Part shown: positions 22,080-31,477 of the stretch, in pieces
How positions within the stretch are numbered: the stretch's first letter is position 1
Layout: the number at the start of each line of letters is the position of its first letter
NCBI GenBank assembly: GCA_007644065.1
Contig: VJWN01000002.1
Location: 1,079,831-1,143,830 of the forward strand
Source of the DNA: Margaritispora aquatica
Taxonomy: Eukaryota > Ascomycota > Leotiomycetes > Helotiales > Discinellaceae
Direction of reading: 5' to 3'
Length of the DNA stretch: 64,000 bases
The notes under the pieces: model-generated
What the model was told of the DNA's origin: nothing
The model's database searches: none
Seen by the model: only the letters and a program-made list of their open reading frames with translations
Program-made: the position numbers and the translations under genes

Positions 22080-22935
22080 ATACTGAATATGAAGGTATCT
22101 GGTAACGAGCTCGGCAGATATCGAAAAGTGCAGCGGCAACTAGGTCAATAGCGACTTGGCTGTAAAGCTTGGTGGTACGGGAGGAATGTAAAGCTTAGGA
22201 GAGGCTATGAATAAGAGGATGAGAGCTTGGTCAATCTGGTAAGATATCTAGGAGGAATGAAGCATAGGTAATTAGGTAAAGATGACAGAGGAGAAAGCTA
22301 AATAGATGAGCTTTTTGATGTTTTCCCTTGTTACCCTTACCTTCGGCTCTCGCGAGTAACAAGCGGAGCACAATCAGCTCTTCGAGTAAGAGTGACTGAT
22401 GATAATGCAGACATTCCGAGACAGCTTGACAGTCCAGCAGCGCCACAGGAAATGGATTCTAATCTTGGACGACTCGGACATACACGTGTGCACAGGAAGT
22501 CATCCTGAAAGAGCTTGCTAACCTTGCGAAGTGACGAGCCCGAAGACGGAATTTGCGCGATATAATTTTTCTTTGTTGGATCAACGCAAAGTATAAAGAG
22601 TCCGACAGATTGGAGTGATAAGCCTGCTCTAGTCCAATCATCAAGCTCCAATGTCGCTTCAAAAGCTTGATCGAAGCTTCGACGTACATGCATAGCTGCA
22701 ATGCGCAGGGAGGCACAGCCCTCCCGCAAAAAGCAGGTGGTGAATATCCCTCGGTTGAGGATCCGCTTGGCTCTGATTCATGGGATGTTGTTTGATGGCG
22801 CTTGACGGGTTAGAGCCTGCTGTCCAATCTAGATCATGTATTTGAATTTGTGTGCAGCCGACTATGAGCCATTTATTTTCGCTCACTACTCATGGATATG
22901 GGTGACGAAGGTAAGAAAAGGAGAGAGCTCCGTGC
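22080..22935. other. Upstream region of the potassium transporter, no gene seen
   Basis: Several overlapping minus-strand ORFs of 70-130 codons occur, but none has a recognisable domain or convincing start context. Probably promoter and 5' UTR of the transporter. Confidence 0.4.
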
Positions 22936-23697
22936 ATGGACTGTGGACTGTGGATGTTCCAGCCCCGCCATTCTGATGAAGGAGCTCTGGTCGTCGACTG
23001 GTCAATGCACGTCGACTCCAAGTTTGTGGGATTGCCACTGCATGGGGATTGGAATTGCGAAGCATGCAAGCAAGTATCATCACACATACCGCAAAGTGCT
23101 CGGGATCTGGTGATTAGGCCCCGAGATAAACTTGAGAAACTCTTCCAATACCCAACAGTGCAGTCGCTATCAAATATTAACATGTCATGTCTCGATGTGG
23201 CACAACTCAGCGATCACACTAGCAAAGAAGGATCTATATCAAATATTAACATGTCATGTCTCGATGTGGCACAACTCAGCGATCACACTAGCAAAGAAGG
23301 ATCTATATCAAATTCATTTGATATCTCTGGCATGCATCAGCCATCCATCGGTTGGTTGCACCGACTTCAAGCACCATCGCGCCACGGCTACTGCGCAGAC
23401 AGGGAGAATGCGACATTTCCTGTGCTAGCTCCACCTATGCAGGTTGATTTGAACGCTCCAGTGGGGCAGACTGCTCTTGCAGCTCTCACACAGCCCTCCC
23501 ATCTTCCTTTGCTGACATTGATGGTCGCTCCAGATGTTATGGCGTTAAGTTTGAACAGTGCTGTGCCCGAAGAACCTGTTGTCGATGTTGGCGCCCCTCC
23601 GCATTTAGTGATCGCACCAGCAATGCCTCCACATATTCCAAGCTCGGCTACATTTTGGCTACAATGGATGTTAGCTGGAATCTCTACGCCAGGCTAG
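22936..23697 (+). CDS. Uncertain ORF containing a tandem duplication
   Basis: Uninterrupted 253-codon ORF with no recognised domain. It contains an exact 23-residue duplication (unit beginning SNINMSCLDVAQLSDH). The C-terminal third is hydrophobic, Pro/Ala/Leu-rich and low in complexity. The duplication keeps the frame, which is mildly consistent with coding. No intron, homologue or promoter feature supports it, so it may be a chance ORF or an orphan gene. Confidence 0.3.
   Translation: MDCGLWMFQPRHSDEGALVVDWSMHVDSKFVGLPLHGDWNCEACKQVSSHIPQSARDLVIRPRDKLEKLFQYPTVQSLSNINMSCLDVAQLSDHTSKEGSISNINMSCLDVAQLSDHTSKEGSISNSFDISGMHQPSIGWLHRLQAPSRHGYCADRENATFPVLAPPMQVDLNAPVGQTALAALTQPSHLPLLTLMVAPDVMALSLNSAVPEEPVVDVGAPPHLVIAPAMPPHIPSSATFWLQWMLAGISTPG
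23168..23305. repeat. Exact 69-bp tandem direct duplication
   Basis: Two identical 69-bp copies lie head to tail (23168-23236 and 23237-23305), followed by an eight-base start of a third. The period is a multiple of three. Identity between copies implies a recent event. Confidence 0.97.
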
Positions 23698-23779
23698 AGC
23701 GAAGTCTACGTTCGCAAGAAGCGACAAAATTGCCCAGATGGCAAGCGAGCTGAATTTAGGGATTTAGGCCTGTGTCAAC

Positions 23780-24017
23780 TTACTCGTGAAAAACAATGGT
23801 CCTACAAAGAGAGTTAGCTGGATACAGAGCTCGTGTAATCATGTTTTACGCACGCAGAAGTATCGGTACATGTTGTGCCAGTCACAGCAGCAGGATTGAC
23901 AGAGGTTGAAGCTCTGATTCGGAGAATTTCCAGCTGCTGCATGCTGATGGGCGAAGGGTATGCCAGCACACTTGTGACCACAGCCAAGAAGAGGATGATG
24001 ATGTTTGAGGTATACAT
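23780..24017 (-). CDS. Small secreted protein candidate
   Basis: Predicted exons (complement) 24017-23854 and 23801-23780, giving 61 aa. The N terminus (MYTSNIIILFLAVVTSVLAYPSP) is a textbook signal peptide with probable cleavage after VLA. The 52-bp intron has donor GTGCGT, branch CAGCTAAC and acceptor TTTGTAG. Splicing it yields a short tail ending in a stop; unspliced, the protein would be 67 aa with an extra cysteine. The mature part would be about 40 residues with one cysteine, so no disulfide-knot effector family fits. No function is assigned. The signal peptide and intron together make it worth listing. Confidence 0.45.
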
Positions 24018-24661
24018 TATGTGGATTTGAATGGCTGGATAAAGACGTCAAGTCTATTATAAAATAAAATAAAAGTTTCGTAGAAAAGAATGTTGGCGAT
24101 CACAGATCGTTGAAAGTGTAAAGAATAAGCGGATGAGGAGTGAGGAAGGACTCGAGAGAAGAGGCTTCTTGGCTTTATTACCTTTTATAAACCACTTGAG
24201 ACGACCAGGAGCATAAAATATTGGAACATTTCGTGGCGATCAAACCTGATCCCTCGTGCGCTTCATCCCAAAATTTTCATCTGTTGTTGCGGAAGCGGTT
24301 TCGATCACCATGTCTCGGTAAAGCCCCTGTGGCTCGATAACCCGAATTGGCGATGAAACGGTACCTAAAACGGCAACTGTTGTATATTTGGCGAATAGGA
24401 TAACCTTTTGATGACCCGTATTTTTGATTTCCGACCTGATCCTTGAATATGAGATGGCGAAGAGATATCAGTTGTGGGGTTCGGACGAAGTTCAGGCGAG
24501 CAGCCAGACTTCAACGATTGTGTCTTGCCAGAAACATGCACTGCTATCCTCAGTCTTCACTTCTTATGGCCTTGTAGAGAGGAAAAGCGAAGAGGCACAG
24601 AGACATGGTATATCGGCATTTATAAATCCAAGTCATCGTAATCGAGAAGAGCAGACACCAT
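24018..24661. other. Intergenic region, no gene seen
   Basis: Promoter of the small secreted-protein candidate and 3' flank of the WLM gene. An AT-rich run occurs near 24057-24072. No reliable coding signal. Confidence 0.4.
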
Positions 24662-26092
24662 TCAGCAAGGAACTTCTCTCCTGGTACCGCAAACGCCACA
24701 AAGCCCAACATCTCCTGCATTCAAGTACTTCACACAACTTGAAGATTTGCATCGCCATGAATCTGGAACAAAATCAGGCTTCAACACATTGGCACAGACC
24801 ATACAGGTTAGAGCAAGTTCGTTATTAGCCACTGAGCAAACTGTGCAGCTTTCGATAATTGGCGAATCCTCAATTGAATGGTTATCAAGGGGTTTTCCTG
24901 TGCGTGAAATTCCTGTGCCGGGCGATGCTGACTGGTCTTTGAGCTTGTTTTCGTTGGGTGACTCTGTAGCTAGAGGCAATTGAGTATGTGCTGTTGTAGA
25001 CCCCTCCTTCTTTAATGGCCAGCTATTCAATGAATCAGAGTTTGTAGATTTTTTAGAGGTCTTGTTGGACAGATCCTTCGTCGAACTGGATGTTTGCGAG
25101 GACAGGTACGTCTGCGAATGTCCCGGGACTATGTGAAGATCTAGGAGTTCGTTCTTAGCATTATCATCGTTGTTGTCCTCATCTTCGCAAATTTTCACCA
25201 TGCCTCGCCCATTCCTATCCAAAAGCCTCCTGCCATTTATATCGACGGCATCGTTAGGTTCGGTCTTGATTTTGACATCATCCTCAATGTCACTCTCCGC
25301 TTCGCTATCGGTGACCAGTTCTTCGTCTTTGATTCCAGGCTCCTCCTGCTTGACCTCAAATCTAGCGAGAGCTGCTGCTGCACGAAGCTCGCGTCCACGA
25401 GCACTGCCTGCAACTCGAGGCTTTCCAGAAGGCTTCTTCCCTTTCTCCAGCTTGACTTTGGTTTCCTCGTCCGCACCCAGTGCAACACCATTGGTGCCGA
25501 ATTTCTTTCGGATTCTGCGCTCCTTTTGCTCTTTGTATGTGATCTTTGGCTTCGCTTTCCTCTTGTTGCCACCCTTAGATTTGAATGTTCCGCCACATGT
25601 ATGCTCCGGGATAGGTTCGTTTTCGTCCAGATCATGTGTGAATAGTCCGTTCTCCAGCAAGACCCCGCGACCCCAGAGTCCGTCGCCCGTATAACCTTTT
25701 CCCCACAATACCTTCATCTCGGCCGCAAACTCATTTCGTACAGCCCAGAAAGCTTTCGAGTGATTCATTTGCTTGTTGTGCGCCAGCTCATGCATCATAA
25801 CCATCTGTACGAAGCTGAACGGCAACCAGTTACCGCTTGCAGATTTAAGCACAAGCTGGATAACCTCGCCATTATTGAAGTTGCGACCCAAGAACTCGGT
25901 ATTGTACTCGTATTCTTCCAGAGATACGACAGCAAGATGGTTTTTATTCATGATAGGCAGACATTGTGCTGCAATGCGTTCGAGAAAGTCTTTGCTGGTC
26001 TTCTCATTTAATCCAGGTAACGGTTTGATGAAGACGATATTCTTATTCGGCGTAGTCTGCCGAACATTTATTCTTTCCCAACCGAGAGGCAT
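24662..26092 (-). CDS. WLM-domain metalloprotease, Wss1-like (DNA-protein crosslink repair family)
   Basis: Single exon, about 476 aa from the ATG at 26092 (MPLGWERINVRQ). The frame is open upstream to an ATG at 26212, but that 40-residue extension looks unlike a WLM start. The WLM domain carries the zinc-protease motif HELAHNKQMNH (HExxHxxxxxH) followed by FWAVRNEF. A long acidic Lys/Glu-rich linker follows, then two RanBP2-like zinc-binding Cys clusters at the C terminus (CTVCSVANNELALTCMVC and WRCKSSSC...CGVCG). Yeast Wss1 cleaves proteins crosslinked to DNA and binds SUMO and Cdc48. The domain order supports a Wss1-type enzyme, but the partners are inferred from the family. Confidence 0.85.
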   Translation of the reverse strand: MPLGWERINVRQTTPNKNIVFIKPLPGLNEKTSKDFLERIAAQCLPIMNKNHLAVVSLEEYEYNTEFLGRNFNNGEVIQLVLKSASGNWLPFSFVQMVMMHELAHNKQMNHSKAFWAVRNEFAAEMKVLWGKGYTGDGLWGRGVLLENGLFTHDLDENEPIPEHTCGGTFKSKGGNKRKAKPKITYKEQKERRIRKKFGTNGVALGADEETKVKLEKGKKPSGKPRVAGSARGRELRAAAALARFEVKQEEPGIKDEELVTDSEAESDIEDDVKIKTEPNDAVDINGRRLLDRNGRGMVKICEDEDNNDDNAKNELLDLHIVPGHSQTYLSSQTSSSTKDLSNKTSKKSTNSDSLNSWPLKKEGSTTAHTQLPLATESPNENKLKDQSASPGTGISRTGKPLDNHSIEDSPIIESCTVCSVANNELALTCMVCANVLKPDFVPDSWRCKSSSCVKYLNAGDVGLCGVCGTRREVPC

Positions 26093-26851
26093 TATTCGCG
26101 AAGAAATTTTGAGATTCTTGGAATGATGTTGAATTTGCTCGAGGGTTGAGCTCAATGACGATGCCTGGATCAAAAGGACGCGATGCTGCAGAACCCGCTT
26201 TCGCGCAATCATGTGACAACCCCTACGAGCAGGCGGGAGTTGACTCGAACAAATCTACCTACTGGAGAAATATCATGTTCAACATTATCTGTATATTCCC
26301 TCCCAAACCGCAAATTCAAAGATTTAGGTTGTGCAGTATTTTCATATTTCAGCATTGGAGAATCGCACAACCTAACAAGTGATCCCAATTCTCACTATAG
26401 CCTGTCCAACTACTGACTCTTCCTTCAAGCTCTTTACAGAGCGAATAACAGCTATCAAGTGTTGAGCCCTTATTTTTGGTGAAATTCCCGTGTCAATTTA
26501 ATTTTTAGACCTTTTAGGTATCTTTAGCTTTCGCAGCGATCAACTCTCCTTTTCTTCTACGAAATGCCATAACAACTAGGAGTCACCTTTCTCAGACTAT
26601 CTATCAATTGCTATTGAACTAGCCAACAGGCTTATGGCATATCTACATAAAGTCCGAAAACAAATTTCACAAAGCTCATTAGGCCAGCAGCACTTGAGGT
26701 GCATCGTCCTTCTTTCTTTGATTTCTTTGTTCTGTGAGCATCATTTGCCAAAATCGCCTCTAGCCTTACACAATTCAACGAATTCTCGCTAAGCCTCTAT
26801 ACTCTTCACATCCCCCACATTCTCGGCCCGAGACTGGGAGCCGATGGTATC
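26093..26851. other. Intergenic region, no gene seen
   Basis: Promoter of the WLM protease (-) and downstream flank of the tRNA gene. AT-rich; no coding or RNA signal was recognised. Confidence 0.45.
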
Positions 26852-26869
26852 AAAAAAATCTCCAAAAAA
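26852..26869 (-). terminator. Pol III oligo-T terminators of the tRNA gene
   Basis: On the minus strand a T6 run (26869-26864) and a T7 run (26858-26852) begin about 25 nt after the tRNA discriminator base. This is the expected place for RNA polymerase III termination. Confidence 0.75.
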
Positions 26870-26893
26870 TAATTGGAAATGATCCGAAGTAAT

Positions 26894-27073
26894 TACTCCA
26901 GGTGAGTGTCGAACTCACGACTTTCGCATTTCTCAGAAGAAAGATCATATTAGCCAGCTTGCGCCGGCAAATATAAGAACGACACGCTAACCACTCTAAA
27001 TGTACAACGTTAGCCTCTGATTTTGATCAAAGACAATGACGAAAGGAAGTTTTAACTTACGCGTCACTGGAGT
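26894..27073 (-). tRNA. tRNA-Ile (anticodon UAU) with two introns, one in the D arm
   Basis: Exons (complement) 27073-27061, 26995-26972 and 26929-26894 total 73 nt. The acceptor stem pairs 7/7 (ACTCCAG with CTGGAGT, discriminator A), the D stem 4/4 (ACGC/GCGT) and the T arm 5/5 (GTGAG-TTCGACA-CTCAC). The anticodon stem pairs 4/5, with a U31-U39 mismatch. T8, A14, G15-C48, G18G19, A21, T33 and TTCGA are all in place. The anticodon loop CTTATAA gives UAU. Intron 2 (26971-26930, 42 nt) is at the normal 37/38 position. Intron 1 (27060-26996, 65 nt) splits the D arm between positions 13 and 14 and carries GTAAGT, GCTAAC and TTTAG. It also splits the A box; the B box is intact. T-runs follow downstream. 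A tRNA this well conserved is probably functional, but processing of the first insertion is unproven. Confidence 0.85.
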
Positions 27074-27266
27074 TGTTACAAATGTTTAGAGACGAAATTG
27101 CTTATTTGAATTATTGAATACCACAGCTTTTCGCAGCATCACATGACCTTGAGCTCAACGACCTTGCCTCATGAATTACGCCGAAGTCTTCGAAATATTT
27201 TCTAACACTCATCGTTCATGCAGGAAAGCTAGTAACAACCTAAAATCTTCAAGAAGTGATCATAAT

Positions 27267-28259
27267 ATGGCGAAGATGCCTACACAAGATCCCACCACTG
27301 CCAATGTCGCACCAGAAGATGATGAGGACGACTACATGAACATGATAATCGCCGAACCAGCGCAACCCAAAACCAAAGAAACATACACCCAAAAGCGCAT
27401 GCGTCTGCAGCGCGAAGCCGAAACTCGCGGACGCACAAAATCCAAAGCAGAGCTGCTCGCAGATGAAGCCGCCGCGCGCGAAGCAGCCCTCTCAAGGTCG
27501 CTGTTGGACAACCCCACCAAGAGCAAAGGGCTAGCCATGATGGCGAAGATGGGCTTCAAGCCTGGCGCTGCGCTGGGAAGCAAGGACAATGTTGGGGCCA
27601 GGACGGAACCTATTGGTGTGGAAATGAAGGGCGATAGAGGGGGCATTGGGCTTGATGCGCAGAAGAAGAGGAAGTTTAGAGAGGAGGCTGAGAGGGAGGG
27701 GAAGAGGGTTAAGGCTGAGGAGGGGGAGTATCGGGATCGAGTGAGGCAAGAGAGGGAGGCGGGGAGACTGGAGGGCCTAGTCGCTGGAGCCATGAGGACA
27801 GCAGAGCGGATGGATGAGGAGCGGACAGAGAACTCTGTTAATGATGTAGAAATTGGAGGGGCTACGAAGAAGCGCAAAATCTCCACCAAGCCACTGAAGC
27901 AAATCAATGTCCTCTGGCGCGGACTAGTAAGGAAGCGAGAGGAGAAGGAAAGGGATCGCAGGATGCGGCATGATCTTCAACAAAGCCTCTCCCGGTTGCC
28001 GACATACGAAGACGAGGATGAAGATAAAGACGACAAGCGAGCGTTGGGTAAGGATAGCATCCAGCATACGCTTGTGGAGGATTTGGAGGAGGAAGATCCA
28101 GAGCTTGATGAATTTAATGAGCTTGATCCTGCAGATCGTCTTGAGAAGTTGGTGGCGCATCTCAGAACAGAGTATAACTACTGCTTTTGGTGCAAGTTCA
28201 GATATCCTGACCAGGAGATGGATGGGTGTCCTGGCTTGACAGAGGAAGACCACGATTGA
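27267..28259 (+). CDS. GPATCH11: G-patch domain protein, GPATCH11-like
   Basis: Single exon, 330 aa from the ATG at 27267 (MAKMPTQ). An upstream in-frame ATG at 27171 would add 32 residues and lies only about 100 bp from the tRNA start. After an acidic N terminus and a basic helix comes the G-patch (MMAKMGFKPGAALG...GGIGLD, about residues 90-130). A long charged coiled-coil-like region follows. The C terminus has the conserved CFWCKFRYPDQEMDGCPG segment ending EEDHD, as in the DUF4187 domain of GPATCH11/CCDC75. G-patch proteins usually stimulate DEAH-box RNA helicases; the specific partner is not evident. Confidence 0.88.
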   Translation: MAKMPTQDPTTANVAPEDDEDDYMNMIIAEPAQPKTKETYTQKRMRLQREAETRGRTKSKAELLADEAAAREAALSRSLLDNPTKSKGLAMMAKMGFKPGAALGSKDNVGARTEPIGVEMKGDRGGIGLDAQKKRKFREEAEREGKRVKAEEGEYRDRVRQEREAGRLEGLVAGAMRTAERMDEERTENSVNDVEIGGATKKRKISTKPLKQINVLWRGLVRKREEKERDRRMRHDLQQSLSRLPTYEDEDEDKDDKRALGKDSIQHTLVEDLEEEDPELDEFNELDPADRLEKLVAHLRTEYNYCFWCKFRYPDQEMDGCPGLTEEDHD

Positions 28260-28453
28260 GGCATTTTTGACGACCGTGAAGGTTGGATGCATAACATGTT
28301 CCACGAGGTCACGATGTATGCGGTATTGGAAATGGCGTCAGGAATAGATACCCATTTGCTTCTAGATATGTTCTATGTGGTTGTTTTGTACAAGCTCTCG
28401 GGAGAATCACGTTTCTACGTATCATACATAAACTTACAACTGAAAACCTTCAT

Positions 28454-31355
28454 TCAGGCAGAGGGGTCCCAAGGTATACAATCTGGCACCCCCATTTCCA
28501 CCGCTACATCTCGGCAATGCTTCGTGGAATCGTAGTTTTCGCCCTTCTTCTTTTGTGCCACATATTGTAGCAGATCTGACAACAACAGCTCTGTCTCCTC
28601 CAGCAAAGCGACATCATTCAGCTGCGAAAATTCGATGCCGCGCTGTCTTAGTGCCTCCACACGTTCGTCCTTGAACTTCTCTAATATTTTTGTTACAGTC
28701 GCAATGCGTTGCTTGGTGGCCGGCGAGCTATGATTCATCCGGACAGTCTTCCCTTTAAGCCCCCCTTGATCTTCCATGCCCAGCCGTGATAATTGAAAAG
28801 TCACCATTCGAAGAGTGTCTTCGCTAGGCATCACATTGAATCTTCGTTGCATAGCTCTTAATGCCACAGCAGTTCCAACTTGGTCTTGTGCAAGACTGAA
28901 TGTTAAAACGATCGAGTCATACAGCTCTTTGGGAATTGTCACCCTTAAGGCGTTCCTAGACAAGTGCTTGACCATATCACCAAAGACCACTCGTGCCGAT
29001 GGTGCTCTGCCATGTGGTCCATGCCGAGAAGAGTCCTTGAACTTAACAATTGGGTCTGCAATTTTCCTTAAAAAGTTCCACAAGATAATGTAAGTTTCAA
29101 TATCAGGACGAACTTGGTTGCTCGAAGTCAACGAGTAATAAGTGTCCCACGCCCAACCTACGTTGCTCTTCCGGGCATCCGAAAGAAGGAGCTCGTTCAA
29201 GAAGCATGTATTTGCCTTGACTTTAGCCTGCTTCAAGGCATCAAAGAGAGCGGGTGTAAGATCAGTTCGTTGTCTTCGTCGGTATTGTTGAATGAGTATT
29301 GCAAACGTCTCGATGGTAGCTTGTGGTATGTATGACAATCGCTTGTCAGCAGGTAAATCCTTGGTCTTAACCACATGCACTGGTCCTTCCAACCCATCCC
29401 ATTCTTGTAAAACTCGATCTCTGTTCTCTACGTATTCGATCCGGGCATAGATCATTCTCCACGCAGTATCCTCAGCCAAAATCCTATATTTCTCGCTACC
29501 CTGGCGATACCAAGCCCCAATAAGTCCATTAAGATGGATAGGGCTTGCAATGATTTTTCGATCCTCCATTAGGTCAAAAACCTTCTTCGCGAGTTCTAAT
29601 TCTCCATCGCCGATGAGCTTTTTGATCCAACTCCCGAAGAAAAACTTATTGTTGAATCGTGCAGGCAGTTTCCCCAACATCTTTGAGTCGCGCCAGGCAA
29701 CTTCAGTTGTGCTAATCTGGGTGCTGAAATTCGCCTCAATGTCTAAAGATCTCTGGTAAGGGGCTATGGAATCGCAATCTGCCAGCGATGTGTTCCCAGT
29801 AAGCATCATATCTTTGAACACCCCTAATGCGAGGTATGGTTGGTTCGACTCGAAAAAGACAGAAATGATATTATCATAGTCTTGCATAGTGATCCCCGAT
29901 CCTAGTTGCAATCTCATCTGAACGTAAAGCGCCCAAGCGCGTTGGATGGATTTGGAATCTCCAATTTGTAGATACGACTGAGCAATTGGAAGAAGACTGC
30001 GGTAGGCTCCTGGATCTTTAGTCACACGAAATAGTGCCTCTGCAGCTTCGAAAGCCCGATCTGGCTGACCATTGAGACTGAACATCCGAATCCCAAGTTC
30101 CCAGAAGCTGACCTGGAAAAATCTTTTGTCGTTGTGATAGTGCAGAGTTTCAAGATGGTAATTTTTGTCATGTTTGATATCCTCCCATGCTTGAATAGCA
30201 AGATTGCGGTCGTCGTCAATATACATAGCTTCAATATAAAGTAGCCGTTGGCGGGGTGCCATAGCAATACCACAACTTTGCATGTCATCACCAAGATACT
30301 TTATATGTCCCATACGATCCATGTTGTCAGGTCCTTCCTTAGCTAGCTTGTTCCAAAGTGAGCTCCAGAACCTCCTGGGAACAAGATCTGCTCTCTCCAC
30401 CAGTGTCTTACGACATAAAATATACGCTCTCCATATTTCTTGTCGATTCTCCTTCGGCGTCAGATCTTTTTGATTTTGTTTTGATTTTGAGAGTAATCTC
30501 TGCCGGCCTATCGATCTCTTTGGCGGAGCTGCTGCTGGAAATAGAGCAGCATTCAATTGTGTTATTCGAACCTGGGCATGTTCAGGGAAAGCGTGTACGG
30601 GCAACAATAATGGCTCCTTGACTAACACTGCAGGTGAGGTTTGGGTGGCGTTTAGTTTGGTTTCGGGCAATGATGAGGTTGTAGGAACGTAACGAGATCT
30701 CTCTGTAAAGGTAAGTGCCTGCCTATATCCCAAGAATAAATAACGTACCCATAGCTCTTCGCATTGGAGCAAGTAACACGTCTCTCACTTTTAACCTCTC
30801 TTCCTCAGAGAGGTTCTTCATCTTATCAATTCCCCCATAACTTTCGATCAGATCTCTCTGTATATCCATCTCTTTTCCGTGTTCCTCCAGTTTTGCCATC
30901 TGTTCCTCACTAGGTCCAAGGTCCATCTCTCCCAACCCGTCTTTCAGGATCCGAGTCATATTCCGTTGCATTGCCTTTTCCACATCTTTCTGGTCGCCCG
31001 TCAATATCCCCGTTATTTCTTCAATGCTCTTGCCCGACTTTTTCTCAAGCTCTCTCACTTCCTTCTCGATAGAGTCACTCAGCGCTCTCTCCTCAGCATC
31101 ATTCTCCCCAGGATCGACCTCTTTTCTCGTTCCATCAGGAGTCTCCTCATAATATTTGACTTCGGCTCCAGCATCTGCCTGGGTGTTGTTGTGATTTACA
31201 TCTTTGCGATCCCCTTTTTTCGTTGTCGCCGCAGTATTAAGATTCCTCGAAGCTAATGGTGTTCTTTGCCGTTGAAGGGTTTGTAACTTTGAAGAACACG
31301 ATCTGCATACGAACCCTCGGATTCTAGAAGCTAGCAGATGTTGTGGAGGCGTCAT
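28454..31355 (-). CDS. Mitochondrial pentatricopeptide-like protein
   Basis: Exons (complement) 31355-30749 and 30702-28454, joined by a 46-bp intron (GTACGT...TTTACAG) that links two overlapping frames, giving about 951 aa. The N terminus is Arg/Ser-rich and fits a mitochondrial presequence (ASRIRGFVCRSCSSKLQ). The body shows degenerate helical-pair repeats of PPR/TPR type, for example TMQDYDNIISVFFESNQPYL, ELAKKVFDLMEDRKIIASP and RPDIETYIILWNFLRK. Fungal proteins of this kind bind organellar RNAs and aid translation or stability of specific mitochondrial transcripts, or assembly of respiratory complexes. The exact orthologue was not recognised. It is divergent from ORC3 with 122 bp between start codons. 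Confidence 0.8.
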
Positions 31356-31477
31356 AAGTAAGGCGTTATTGGGAGTGCAGTTTCTCTGAGGAGGCTCAGA
31401 GCTCCAAAAAGTTTTTTGGGAACGACATCACCAAACTCACAGCCTCGTCGCGTCGCGCGTCACCCCAAAGCACCCCA
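31356..31477. promoter_or_regulatory. Short bidirectional promoter of the PPR and ORC3 genes
   Basis: Only 122 bp separate the two start codons. A CG-rich element at about 31446-31462 includes overlapping ACGCGA/ACGCGC-type cores on the minus strand, close to the MluI cell-cycle box (ACGCGT). Use by an MBF-like factor is inference. Confidence 0.45.

Noticed and set aside
22337..22729. Minus-strand ORF of 130 codons upstream of the potassium transporter
   Set aside because: Overlaps other ORFs of similar quality in different frames, with no domain, intron or start context to support it.
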